From Sipunculus nudus (lineage: Eukaryota > Annelida > Sipuncula > Golfingiida > Sipunculidae), in NCBI GenBank assembly GCA_026874595.1, contig CM049306.1, positions 60,398,019 through 60,462,018 on the forward strand: a stretch of DNA of 64,000 nt, given 5' to 3'. The notes beneath the pieces are model-generated. The model had not been told where the DNA came from and ran no database searches. It was given only the letters and a program-made list of their open reading frames with translations. This document shows positions 11,040-22,199 of the stretch, piece after piece; positions within the stretch are counted from its first letter, which is position 1; each line of letters starts with the position of its first letter. Both the position numbers and the translations under genes were made by a program.

Positions 11040-11165
11040 AGGTCTAACGCCCGAGTCTCCAATCGGGTCTCTTTCTGCCTTTCCCATTTCTTCCATATAT
11101 GGTTAGTTCCGTGTCTCGTGACCAATATCAAGTGGCAGTTCGGCGACACCTCTCATCATTCCAAC
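11040..11165 (+). promoter_or_regulatory. Likely 5' leader of the cofilin gene
   Basis: Less AT-rich than its surroundings and ends CATTCCAAC just before ATGG. That gives A at -3 and G at +4, a strong metazoan start context. Transcription start and any further 5' non-coding exon cannot be placed from sequence alone. No clear TATA box was picked out. Confidence 0.4.
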
Positions 11166-11425
11166 ATGGCGTCGTACAGTGGCATCAAAGTGCAGGACGA
11201 GGTTGTAACTGTGTTCAAGCAAATGAAAACAGGGCACCAACACGGATGTTTGGTATTACATATAGTCAACCAAAAGGAAGTGGCGGTGCTGAAAACGGAG
11301 GGTCCATGCTGTGAATGGTCCAAGTTTGTGGAAGAATTGCCCAACGATGATTGCCGGTATGCCGTATTTGACTGCAAGTATGAAATTGACGGAGCGCGCC
11401 GAGAAAAACTTGCTTTCATTCACTG
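11166..11425 (+). CDS. ADF/cofilin, exon 1
   Basis: Actin-depolymerising factor: it binds ADP-actin, severs and depolymerises filaments in the cytoplasm, and is classically controlled by phosphorylation of a Ser next to the N-terminus. This exon encodes residues 1-86 and begins MASYSGIKVQDEVVTVFKQM. The family pattern 'MASGv-v-dev-..f..lk' is clear, with Ser3 and Ser5 as candidate regulatory sites. Further on are ELPNDDCRYAVFDCKYEIDG and KLAFIHW, matching the family's 'LP-dDCRYAvyD-..., kLvFi-WaP' core. The start is the only ATG in good context aligned with the family N-terminus; an in-frame upstream ATG at 11118 would add 16 non-family residues. The exon ends TG before donor GTAGGT, and the Trp codon is completed at 33639. 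Full length is 139 aa, normal for invertebrate ADF/cofilins. Unlike many family genes, coding sequence is not split directly after the initiator Met. Confidence 0.95.
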
Positions 11426-12305
11426 GTAGGTATTAAAAATCACACCTGAGAATATATATCAACTGACTGGGAACAATGATTACTTTAAAATGTTTTACTA
11501 ACACAATTTGTTTGGATGATAGGACCCAACTTAACACACCGGTAATCGGTATCGTGTTCTGTCCGGTAACAAACTGCCACAAGGGGTGTCGCTGACACTC
11601 TCCAGTCCCCACCTGTCGCTAAGCCGGTTACTTATTTCTCCAGACTTGAACCCGGCCTTCTATAAAGCTTTATTTTTAGAATAAGGTGTTAATAAATTGG
11701 CAGACAAAGCGCCGGTTCTGCATTGAACGAATTTTAAGGGTAAACTGAGGTTTGAATTTAAAAATTTATGAAAGAAATCTTAAAAATAAAAGAAAAAGAA
11801 GTGAATTTTCCAGGTTCTGATGAATTGAGCTGAATTACTGTAATACTGAAAGAAGTGGCATCTATCATATTTTCCTGACAGAAGTTCCTAAATTACCAGC
11901 ATGGGAAATTTGCTGTGCCAGCAGTTTAAATTTCTTTAATACCAGGTTGAACTGCCTGGGTCAGGTCACCATAAAACCGGTGAACTGACTGCAACATGAA
12001 ACACTCGTATACCTTAATTTATAAAATTATGATACAATAGTGTGTACATGTATTCAACAAATGATTATTTATTGATTGGTGTTTTGGCTTCTTGAAGTTA
12101 AGTGGATGTTTTGTAACAGATACCTAAAACATCGATGTATTTTGGGACTGTCCAGGGACAAATTACAATATAAGTTTTTTACATACTATAAGACTATGGA
12201 TTATTATTAGGATCCTGCATTTTATGAGCAGAATGCTAACTCAACAGAAGCGAAATGATACCCTAAAATCCTCAGTACTGCAGGGCTTAGATTGATAATG
12301 ACTTA
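11426..12305. other. Intron start, no recognisable feature
   Basis: Unique-looking AT-rich intron sequence between the cofilin donor and the first A-family insertion. Confidence 0.6.
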
Positions 12306-12651
12306 TTGTATCCCCAGACAAAGTCGGGGGATACTATGTTTTCATACCGGTGCCGCCGCCGCCGCATATAAATCTTGTTGGTGCGATTACCCAAAAAATA
12401 TTTCACAAAACTTTACCAAACTTGGTATATGTATAGATATGGGTAAGAGGACGACGCGGTCATGACCTTTACTAGGAGAGTGTCCTTGACCTTGAATAGG
12501 TCCAATTTTGGGGAAAATCACACAAATTCTTTAATATCTCAAGAAATCCTGCATTGATTTATCCCAAAATCAAGTTGATGGAATATCATGGATAGGGTTG
12601 TCATGTTCCAGAAACTGGTGGCGCCACCTATTATTCTTTACTTGTTTTCGT

Positions 12652-13610
12652 GCCGTTTAATACCCCAAAAATTGCCACCTTACAGTACTATGAGCATTAT
12701 AAGTCAAAAATTAATGGACAGATTTCTTTTATATTATGCATATACATAGGTATGGGTTATGGGATGATGTTTATTTAAATTGGGGTCATGACCTTTCCTA
12801 TGAGAGTGGCCTTGACCTTGAATATTGCCATATATGGTGAAAATCACATAAAATCATCAATATCTCAATAAGGGATGCATGGATCGGTCCAAAAATCAAC
12901 TTGACCGAAGATCTTGGATAGTTATGTCATGTACCGGAAACAGGTGGCACCACCTGTTATTCTTTTACTTGGTTTTTGTGCTGTTAAATACCCCATCATT
13001 GCCACTTAACAGTACTATGAGCATTATAAGTCAAAAACTAATGGACAGATTTCTTTTATATTATGCATATAAATAGATATGGGTTATGGGATGATGTTTA
13101 TTTAAATTTGGGTCATGACCTTTCCTATGAGAGTGGCCTTGACCTTGAATATTGCCATATATGGTGAAAATCACATAAAATCATCAATATCTCAATAAGG
13201 GATGCATGGATCGGTCCAAAAATCAACTTGACGGAAGATCTTGGATAGTTATGTCATGTACCAGAAACATGTGGCACCACCTGTTATTCTTTTACTTGTT
13301 TTTGTGCTGTTAAATACCCCATCATTGCCACTCAACAGTACTGTGAGCATTATAAGTCAAAAACTAATGGACAGATTTCTTTTATATTATGCATATAAAT
13401 GGATATGGGTTATGGGATGATGTTTATTCAAATTGGGGTCATGACCTTTCCTATGAGTGGCCTTGACCTTGAATATTGCCATATATGGTGAAAATCACAT
13501 AAAATCATCAATATCTCAATAAGGGATGCATGGATCGGTCCAAAAATCAACTTGACCGAAGATCTTGGATAGTTATGTCATGTACCGGAAACAGGTGGCT
13601 CCACCTGTTA
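12652..13610 (+). repeat. About 327-bp tandem repeat array of A1 (left part)
   Basis: The phrase 'GTGCTGTTAAATACCCC' recurs at 12651, 12979 and 13305, giving periods of 328 and 326 bp. Each unit also carries TCATGACCTTTCCTATGA, 'GGCCTTGACCTTGAA' and 'GGTGGC.CCACCTGTTATT'. The array resumes at 19124 after the nested copies. Confidence 0.9.
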
Positions 13611-15104
13611 TTGTATCCCCAGACAAAGTCGGGGGATACTATGTTTTCATACCGGTCCCGCCGCCGCATATAAATCTTGTTGGCGCGATAACCCAAAAAA
13701 TATTTCACGGAACTTTACCAAATTTGGTATATGTATAGATATGGGTGAGAGGACGACGCCTATTTAAAATGAGGTCATGACCTTTACTAAGAGAGTGTCC
13801 TTGACCTTGAATAGGTCAAATTTTGGGGAAAATCACACAAATTCTTTAATATCTCAAGAAATCTTGCATGGATTTATCCCAAAATCAAGTTGATGGAAGA
13901 TCATGGATAGGGTTGTCATGTTCCAGAAACTGGTGGCGCCACCTATTATTCTTTACTTGTTTTCGTGCCGTTTAATACCCCCAAAATTGCTACCTTACAG
14001 TACTGTGAGCATTGTAAGTCAAAAACTAATGGACAGATTTCTTTTATATTATGCATATACATAGGTATGGGTTATGGGATGATGTTTATTTAAATTGGGG
14101 TCATGACCTTTCCTATGATAGTGGCCTTGACCTTGAATATTGCCATATATGGTGAAAATCACACACCTCTTATGATATCTCCAGTGTTGATAGCCATATG
14201 GATTTCAAACATGACTTATGTATGGCCCACCACTAAAGTAAGAACCCTATAGGTTCTAGGGTCATGAGGTCAAAGGTCAAGGTCACTGGACTGGCATTTT
14301 AAAAGATACTGTGGATGCATTTTAAGCCAAACTTTCATCCTAGGTCTTCCATCTTTAATATATAGCTCACTTGCCAATAGTGGATGATCCATATAAATTT
14401 TGGGGTCACAAGGTCAAAGGTCAAGGCCACAGGAGCTATCTGTCCAAAAATTAGTTTCTGGATGATAATTCCTGCTTTTATTGATGTATTGATTTTAAAC
14501 TTGACTTATATATGTCCCATTGAAAAAGCAAGACTCCAATTGATTTTGGGGTCATGAGGTCAAAGGTCAAGGTCACAGGACGGGCATTTTAAAAGATACT
14601 GTGGATGCATTTTAAGCCAAACATTTCATCTCAGACCTTTCATCTTGCACATGTAAGTCATCTGCCAATAGAGGAAGACCCCTATCAGTTTTGAGGTCAC
14701 AAGGTCAAAGGTGAAGGTCACAGGAGCCATCTGTCCAAAATTAGTTTCTGGATGATAATTCCTGCTTTTATTGATGTATGGATTTCAAACTTGACTTGTA
14801 TATGTCCCATTGGAAAAGCAAGACCCAAATTGATTTTGGGGTCATGAGGTCAAAGGTCAAGGTCACAGGAAACCTCTTTAAAAAGATTGTGGATGCATTT
14901 TCAGCCAAACAATTCATCTCAGATCTTTCATCTTGCACATATAGTTCACCTGCCGAGAGTGGAAGACCCCTATCAATTTTGAGGTCACAAGGTCAAAGGT
15001 GAAGGTCACAGGAGCCATCCATCCAAAAATTAGTTTCTGGATGATAATTCCTGCTTTTATTGTATCCCCAGACAAAGTCGGGGGATACTATGTTTTCATA
15101 CCGG

Positions 15105-15106
15105 TC

Positions 15107-15146
<40 letters not shown>
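15105..15146 (+). repeat. (CCG)n expansion inside A3
   Basis: About 14 CCG/GCC triplets just after the 5' hairpin. The same site has about four to five triplets in A1 (12351-12365) and about two in A2, so this is a variable microsatellite built into the family. The poly-Arg and poly-Pro frames over it are not genes. Confidence 0.95.
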
Positions 15147-15649
15147 ATATAAATCTTGTTGGCGCGATAACCAAAAAAATATTTCACGGAACTTTACCAA
15201 ACTTGGTATATGTATAGATATGGGTGAGAGGACGACGCCTATTTAAAATGAGGTCATGACCTTTACTAGGAGAGTGTCCTTGACCTTGAATAGGTCCAAT
15301 TTTGGGGAAAATCACACAAATTCTTTAATATCTCAAGAAATCTTGCATGGATTTATCCCAAAATCAAGTTGATGGAAGATCATGGATAGGGTTGTCATGT
15401 TCCAGAAACTGGTGGCGCCACCTATTATTCTTTACTTGTTTTTGTGCCGTTTAATACCCCCAAAATTGCCACCTTACAGTACTGTGAGCATTATAAGTCA
15501 AAAACTAATGGACAGATTTCTTTTATATTATGCATATACATAGGTATGGGTTATGGGATGATGTTTATTTAAATTGGGGTCATGACCTTTCCTATGATAG
15601 TGGCCTTGACCTTGAATATTGCCATATATGGTGAAAATCACACACCTCT

Positions 15650-18110
15650 TATGATATCTCCAGTGTTGATAGCCATATGGATTTCAAACATGACTTATGT
15701 ATGGCCCACCACTAAAGTAAGAACCCTATTGGTTCTAGGGTCATGAGGTCAAAGGTCAAGGTCACTGGACTGGCATTTTAAAAGATACTGTGGATGCATT
15801 TTAAGCCAAACTTTCATCTTAGGTCTTCCATCTTGAATATATAGCTCACTTGCCAGTAGTGGATGATCCATATAAATTTTGGGGTCACAAGGTCAAAGGT
15901 CAAGGCGACAGGAGCTATCTGTCCAAAAATTCGTTTCTGGATGATAATTCCTGCTTTTATTGATGTATTGATTTCAAACGTGACTTATATATGTCCCATT
16001 GAAAAAGCAAGACTCCAATTGATTTTGGGGTCATGAGGTCAAAGGTCAAGGTCACAGGACACATCTTTAAAAAGTGTGGATGCATTTTCAGCCAAACATT
16101 TCATCTCAGACCTTTCATCTTCCACTTGTAAGTCATCTGCCAATAGAGGAAGACCCCTATCAGTTTTGAGGTCACAAGGTCAAAGGTGAAGGTCACAGGA
16201 GCCATCTGTCCAAAAATTAGTTTCTGGATGATAATTCCTGCTTTTATTGATGTATGGATTTCAAACTTGACTTGTATATGTCCCATTGGAAAAGCAAGAC
16301 CCAAATTGATTTTGAGGTTATAAGGTCAAAGGTCAAGGTCACAGGACACACCTTTAAAAAGATGTGGATGCATTTTCAGCCAAATATTTCATCTCAGATC
16401 TTTCATCTTGCACATATAGTTCACCTGCCAAGAGAGGAAGAACCCTATCAATTTTGAGGTCACAAGGTCAAAGGTGAAGGTCACAGGAGCCATCTGTCCA
16501 AAAATTAGTTTCTGGATGATAATTCCTGCTTTTATTGATGTATGGATTTCAAACTTGACTTGTATATGTCCCATTGGAAAAGCAAGACCCAAATTCATTT
16601 TGAGGTTATGAGGTCAAAGGTCAAGGTCACAGGACACACCTTTAAAAAGATGTGGATGCATTTTCAGCCAAACATTTCATCTCAGATCTTTCATCTTGCA
16701 CATATAGTTCACCTGCCAAGAGAGGAAGAACCCTATCAATTTTGAGGTCACAAGGTCAAAGGTGAAGGTCACAGGAGCCATCTGTCCAAAAATTAGTTTC
16801 TGGATGATAATTCCTGCTTTTATTGATGAATGGATTTCAAACTCGACTTGTATTTGACCCTTTGGAAAAGCAAGACCTGAATAGATTTTGGGGTCATGAG
16901 GTCAAAGGTCAAGGTCACAGGAAACCTTTTTAAAAAGATTGTGGATGCATTTTCAGCCAAACAATTCATCTCAGATCTTTCATCTTGCACATATAGTTCA
17001 CCTGCCAAGAGTAGAAGACCCCTATCAATTGTGAGGTCACAAGGTCAAAGGTGAAGGTCACAGGAGCCATCAGTCCAAAATTTAGTTTCTGGATGATAAT
17101 TCCTGCTTTTACTGATGTATAGATTTCAAACTTGACTTGTATATGTCCCATTGGAAAAGCAAGACCCAAATTGATTTTGAGGTTATGAGGTCAAAGGTCA
17201 AGGTCACAGGACACACCTTTAAAAAGATGTGGATGCATTTTCATCCAAACATTTCATCTCAGATCTTTCATCTTGCATATATAGTTCACCTGCCAAGAGT
17301 GGAAGACCCCTATCAATTGTGAAGTCACAAGGTCAAAGGTGAAGGTCACAGGAACCATCTGTCCAAAAATAGTTTCTGGATGATAATTCTTTCTTTTATT
17401 GATGTATGGATTTCAAACTTGACTTGAATTTGACCCATTGGAAAAGCAAGACCTGAATTGATTTTGGGGTCATGAGGTCAAAGGTCAAGGTCACAGGAAA
17501 CCTCTTTAAAAAGATTGTGGATGCATTTTCAGCCAAACAATTCATCTCAGATCTTTCCTCTTGCATATATAGTTCACCTGCCAAGAGTGGAAGACTCCTA
17601 TCAATTGTAAAGTCACAAGGTCAAAGGTGAAGGTCACAGGAGCCATCTGTCCAAAAATTAGTTTCTGGATGATAATTCCTGCTTTTATTGATGTATGGAT
17701 TTCAAACTTGACTTGTATATGTCCCATTGGAAAAGCAAGACCCAAATTGATTTTGGGGTGATGAGGTCAAAGGTCAAGGTCACAGTACACATCTTTAAAA
17801 AGATGTGGATGCATTTTCATCCAAACATTTCATCTCAGATCTTTCATCTTGCACATATAGTTCTCCTGCCAAGAGAGGAAGAACACTATCAATTTTGAGG
17901 TCACAAGGTCAAAGGTGAAGGTCACAGGAGCCATCTGTCCAAAAATTAGTTTCTGGGTGATAATTCCTGCTTTATTGATGTATAGATTTCAAACTTAACT
18001 TGCATATGTCCCATTGGAAAAGCAAGACCAGATTTGATTTTGGGGTCATGAGGTCACAGGTCAAGGTCACAGGACACATCTTTAAAAAGATCAAGGTCAC
18101 AGGACCAACA
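15650..18110 (+). repeat. 288-bp tandem repeat array of A3
   Basis: Unit landmarks: TGTATGGATTTCAAACTTGA, GTCCCATTGGAAAAGCAAGA, GAGGTCAAAGGTCAAGGTCA, GTGGATGCATTTTCAGCCAA, AAGGTCAAAGGTGAAGGTCA and TGGATGATAATTCCTGCTTT. Spacing is 288 bp where checked (16254 to 16542). The same array forms the A2 core (14160-15059, 18265-18950). Open frames of 60-107 codons recur once per unit on both strands with the same period and are repeat artefacts. Confidence 0.95.
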
Positions 18111-18235
18111 TCTTTAACAAGATTGTGGATTGTTAGATGGAAGAAACAATGAATATGCCAAGTGTCAGTATATGCTGCTAAATATGGGGGTCTATTTATA
18201 AAGGGGGTGGGGGCCTACTATGTCTGGGGATACTC

Positions 18236-18264
18236 TGGCACCTGCGGTGCCAAGAAATGTCTAG
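18236..18264 (+). other. Helitron-type 3' terminal hairpin and CTAG
   Basis: TGGCACC-TGC-GGTGCCA forms a perfect 7-bp stem with a 3-nt loop, followed after 8 nt by CTAG at the element-host junction. This matches the known Helitron 3' end (hairpin 10-12 nt before CTRR). Confidence 0.85.
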
Positions 18265-19123
18265 TTGATGTATGGATTTCAAACTTGACTTATATATGTC
18301 CCATTGGGAAAGCAAGACCCAAATTGATTTTGAGGTTATGAGGTCAAAGGTCAAGGTCACAGGACACACCTTTAAAAAGATGTGGATGCATTTTCAGCCA
18401 AACATTTCATCTCAGATCTTTCATCTTGCACATATAGTTCACCTGCCAAGAGAGGAAGAACCCTATCAATTTTGAGGTCACAAGGTCAAAGGTGAAGGTC
18501 ACAGGAGCCATCTGTCCAAAAATTAGTTTCTAGATGATAATTCCTTCTTTTATTGATGTATGGATTTCAAACTCGACTTGTATTTGACCCATTGGAAAAG
18601 CAAGACCTGAATTGATTTTGGGGTCATGAGGTCAAAGGTCAAGGTCACAGGAAACCTCTTTAAAAAGATTGTGGATGCATTTTCAGCCAAACAATTCATC
18701 TCAGATCTTTCATCTTGCACATATAGTTCACCTGCCAAGAGTGGAAGACCCCTATCAATTTTGAGGTCAAAGGTGAAGGTCACAGGAGCCATCAGTCCAA
18801 AATTTAGTTTCTGGATGATAATTCCTGCTTTTATTGAAGTATGGATTTCAAACTTGACTTGTATATGTCCCATTGGAAAAGCAAGACCAGAATTAATTTT
18901 GGGGTCATGAGGTCAAAGGTCAAGGTCACAGGACACATCTTTAAAAAGATCAAGGTCACAGGACCAACACCTTCAAGAAGATTGTGGATTGTTAGATGGA
19001 AGAAACAATAAATATGCCAAGTGTCAGTATATGCTGCTAAAAATGGGGGTCTATTTATAAAGGGGGTGGGGGCCTACTATATCTGGGGATACTCTGGCAC
19101 CTGCGGTGCCAAGAAATGTCTAG

Positions 19124-19866
19124 TTCTTTTACATGTTTTTGTGCTGTTAAATACCCCATCATTGCCACTCAACAGTACTGTGAGCATTATAAGTCAAAAA
19201 CTAATGGACAGATTTCTTTAATATTATGCATATAAATAGATATGGGTTATGGGATGATGTTTATTTAAATTGGGGTCATGACCTTTCCTATGAGAGTGGC
19301 CTTGACCTTGAATATTGCCATATATGGTGAAAATCATATAAAATCATCAATATCTCAATAAGGGATGCATGGATCGGTCCAAAAATCAACTTGACCGAAG
19401 ATCTTGGATAGTTATGTCATATACCGGAAATAGGTGGCACCACCTGTTATTCTTTTACTTGTTTTTGTGCTGTTTAATACCCCATCATTGTCACTTAACA
19501 ATACTGTGAGCATTATAAGTCAAAAACTAATTGGCAGATTTCTTTCATATTATGCATATATACATAGATATGGGTTATTGGATGATATTTATTTTAATTG
19601 GGGTCATGACCTTTCCTATGAGAGTGGCCTTGACCTTGAATATTGCCATATATGGTGAAGATCACACAAAATCAATGCCACTTAACAGTACTGTGAGCGT
19701 TATAAGTCAAAAACCAATGGACAGATTTCTTTTATATTATGCATATACATAGACATGGGTTAGGGGTTGATGTATATTGAAATTGGGGTCATGACCTTTT
19801 CTATGAGAGTGACCTTTTCTATAAGTGTGGTGTGATATTAATTGTTGCTGAAGATGGGGGGCCTAT
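19124..19866 (+). repeat. About 327-bp tandem array of A1 (right part)
   Basis: Continuation of the array interrupted at 13610, with the same landmarks (GTGCTGTTAAATACCCC, TCATGACCTTTCCTATGA). Units become shortened near 19670-19830. Confidence 0.88.
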
Positions 19867-19974
19867 TCTTAAAGGGGGGGATTGTCTGGGGATACTATGG
19901 CTCCTGCAGTGCCAAGAAATATCTAGTTTGAAAAGATGTTTTTATTGTATCAAGTTTACTGAATCTCTATTACA

Positions 19975-20220
19975 GTCAATAAAATTAAGCATGTACTGAA
20001 AACTCCAATGTACAAAACTTTAATTGTGATTCAAGGAATAATTTGAAGATGCCATGTCATTGCATTATTTTCTTTTAAATTCAGTTTAAACATTTGTGAT
20101 TTAAAAATTAAATATATATATATAATATATCTGTAAATTGTCTATGCATAATGTGACATGATATGAGCTACACTCTGGATAAATAATGATTCAACTTAGA
20201 ATTCTGATATTTTCAGTTTT
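19975..20220 (+). repeat. Intron segment H1, duplicated at 32235-32465
   Basis: Shares long stretches with 32235-32465, for example GCATGTACTGAAAA, CATTATTTTCTTTTAAATTC, AGTTTAAACATTT and GAGCTACACTCTGGAT. Similarity is roughly 80-90% by eye. It is the left flank of element B1. Confidence 0.75.
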
Positions 20221-21796
20221 AGCTCAGCTGACTATAAGTCATCTGAGCTATATTCATGGTCCGTCGTCCGTCTGTCTGTCCGTCCGTAAGACTGGCACAT
20301 TTCAACACAATTGGACCTACGAATCTTAAATTCGGCATACAGTTAGATGACCCAAAAATCTCCTACCATGCCAAAAATTGGGTCAATAGGACTTTGTTCT
20401 TTCGAGATATTAAGGAAAAACCTCAATTTTTTATTTGAAATCTATTTTTACACTTCAGGACTGCCTAATTTTGAAACCACTCATCTGATTCTCATATTTA
20501 CCATAAATATTCCTCTATATAGTTCCTATGTACAGAAATTAAGTCAGTATTATTTAATTTAAAAAAGTTATGGGCCCAAACATGATGGACTTTGTAAAAA
20601 AATCAGGGAAGATATGTGGTTACTTAAGACCAAAAGTGTAAAAGGTAGGGACTTTTTTTTTCAGTAATACAACTTTAATTGATCAAAATTTAATTGTATT
20701 ACAAAAAATTAGATAAAATCTGTTAAATTTTTATGCCCCCGCCACAAAGTGGCCGGGGCATATAGTATTACCCATGTCCGTCCTTCAGAAATCAAACAGT
20801 TGTACGGGCTTTTTTTCGCAATGCCTGCAGATATTGGCCTGATTTTTAGTGTGTGGGCAGATATAGACCAGTTACAGATCGAGTTCGCGTTTCGTCCCGG
20901 TTGACCTATTTTTGACCGTTTTACGGCTCCTAAACTTAGAAAATTTCATGAAAAATAGAAATATTCATGACAGATACACATGTACGGACTTTTTTTCGCA
21001 ATGCCTGCAGATATTGACCTGATTTTTGGTGTGTGAGCAGATATAGACACATCCGATCGTGACGTCACAGAAACTGGGTCACTGACCACATGGTGCTCTG
21101 TAAGGCAAAACATGGGCTGCGGCAGGCACTGGACAAGCTATTTACACTACAATACCAGTCTGATTTACGCTTAATTTTTCTCACCGTTTAGTGTCATTTT
21201 GCAGATCAAACATCATAAACATGTTATGCTGGTGTCCCTACAATTAGATAGTCATTTTAACTCCAGGAGGCCTTCCCAAGAACATTTAAACTTGCAGCTG
21301 GCAATCCCACCTGGTGTTCAGCGTCCTTGCATTTAGTCATGGTTAATCAAGAGGTCAGAGGTTTTAACATTTAGGTTTTCATGCTTCATTCTATATATTT
21401 GTAATATTCTTTCCTACCACAATTGCAGTTCCATTTGTGTGACGTACATGGACAATTTTATTCACTTAATCAGCAGTAGAAATGTCAGACTCACTTGTTC
21501 ATACCTGGACCTCCCTGTTGACAGGAGTAAACGTTTGTACCGAAAAGGGAGTGCAGCCTTCACTTTGGTGGATCATTTCTCATAACAAATCACGTTTCAG
21601 AGTTGTTTTTCTAAATATAAAATTTAGACCTGTCTGTCAGCTGAGAATGTCCATGGAAGCTTTATCTGAAGACATAATTACTCATTTTCCTAAGTCAATT
21701 TGAGACTCATAATCTATAACAGATATACCTCCTACACTTAATATTCAATAAATGTTTCTATCATATAGTTTCTTATTCTTGTAATAATTATAATAA

Positions 21797-21800
21797 TAAT

Positions 21801-21835
<35 letters not shown>

Positions 21836-21848
21836 TAATAATATTATT
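21797..21848. repeat. (ATT/AAT)n microsatellite at B2 insertion site
   Basis: AAT trinucleotides directly left of B2. ATTATT continues on its right (25465 onward), so B2 inserted into this tract. Confidence 0.9.
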
Positions 21849-22199
21849 AGCTCAGCTGACTGAAAGTCATCTGAGCTATAGCGATCACTCTTTGTCCGTC
21901 GTCCGTCTGTCTGTCCGTCTGTCTGTCCGTCTGTCTGTCCGTTAACCAGGCACAAATCGTAACCGCTAGAACTGGAATCTTCTCACTTGACATCCTGGGA
22001 GGTCCATGAAAAATCTCCTTGGAAACCAGAAATTAGGTCTCTATTACCCATATCCTTCGAGCTATGGGGCCCCAAAGTACCCCCCAGAAAAGTCCAAAAT
22101 TTCATACAAAAACTTCAATATCTCATTAACTACTTGACTGATGGTCATGATTTTTGGCATACATATTGATCATGAGAGGTTTCATCATTTCCTGAAGAC

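Larger units (their letters stand above)
15060..18264 (+). mobile_element. Helitron/HINE-like element A3 (nested in A2)
   Basis: Starts TTGTATCCCCAGACA and ends with TGTCTGGGGATAC (18221-18233), hairpin TGGCACC-TGC-GGTGCCA (18236-18252) and CTAG (18261-18264). Upstream CCTGCTTTTA and downstream TTGATGTATGG rejoin to the intact junction seen in every other 288-bp unit (for example 16235-16252). About 3.2 kb long, with about 8.5 units of the 288-bp array. Its 5' region is nearly identical to that of A2, so transposition looks recent. Confidence 0.9.
13611..19123 (+). mobile_element. Helitron/HINE-like element A2 (nested in A1)
   Basis: Starts TTGTATCCCCAGACA and ends with the intact hairpin TGGCACC-TGC-GGTGCCA and AAGAAATGTCTAG. 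The insertion point is exact: upstream ...CACCTGTTA and downstream TTCTTTTAC rejoin to CACCTGTTATTCTTTTAC, the sequence present intact in other units of the host array (for example 12951). The core has one unit like A1's and then 288-bp units (14160-15059 and 18265-18950), because A3 is inserted in the middle. Confidence 0.88.
12306..19926 (+). mobile_element. Helitron/HINE-like element A1 (outermost of three nested copies)
   Basis: The left end is TTGTATCCCCAGACA and then AAGTCGGGGGATAC, whose GTATCCCC/GGGGATAC arms form a hairpin. The right end has TGTCTGGGGATAC (19883-19895), the exact inverse of GTATCCCCAGACA, followed by a degraded hairpin TGGCTCC-TGCAGTGCCA and the terminal CTAG at 19923-19926. 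The flanks ...GACTTA and TTTGAAAAG imply insertion at A^TT without target duplication. After removal of the inserted A2 copy the element is about 2.1 kb and holds an array of about 327-bp units. The architecture (subterminal inverted repeats, tandem core, 3' hairpin, CTAG, no duplication) is that of non-autonomous Helitrons/Helentrons (HINE, DINE-1, bivalve 'pearl' type). No Rep/helicase is encoded. Confidence 0.8.

Noticed and set aside
14993-15217. Poly-Arg and poly-Pro open frames
   Set aside because: Direct products of the CCG triplet tract in element A3.
14778-18910. Series of 60-107 codon open frames on both strands with nearly identical peptides
   Set aside because: They recur with the 288-bp period, exist on both strands and in different frames, and belong to the tandem array of a Helitron-like element. 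No protein family resemblance.
21482-21703. 73-codon frame inside the TIR transposon considered as a transposase piece
   Set aside because: No DDE/D-type motif or zinc finger, no continuation in neighbouring frames.
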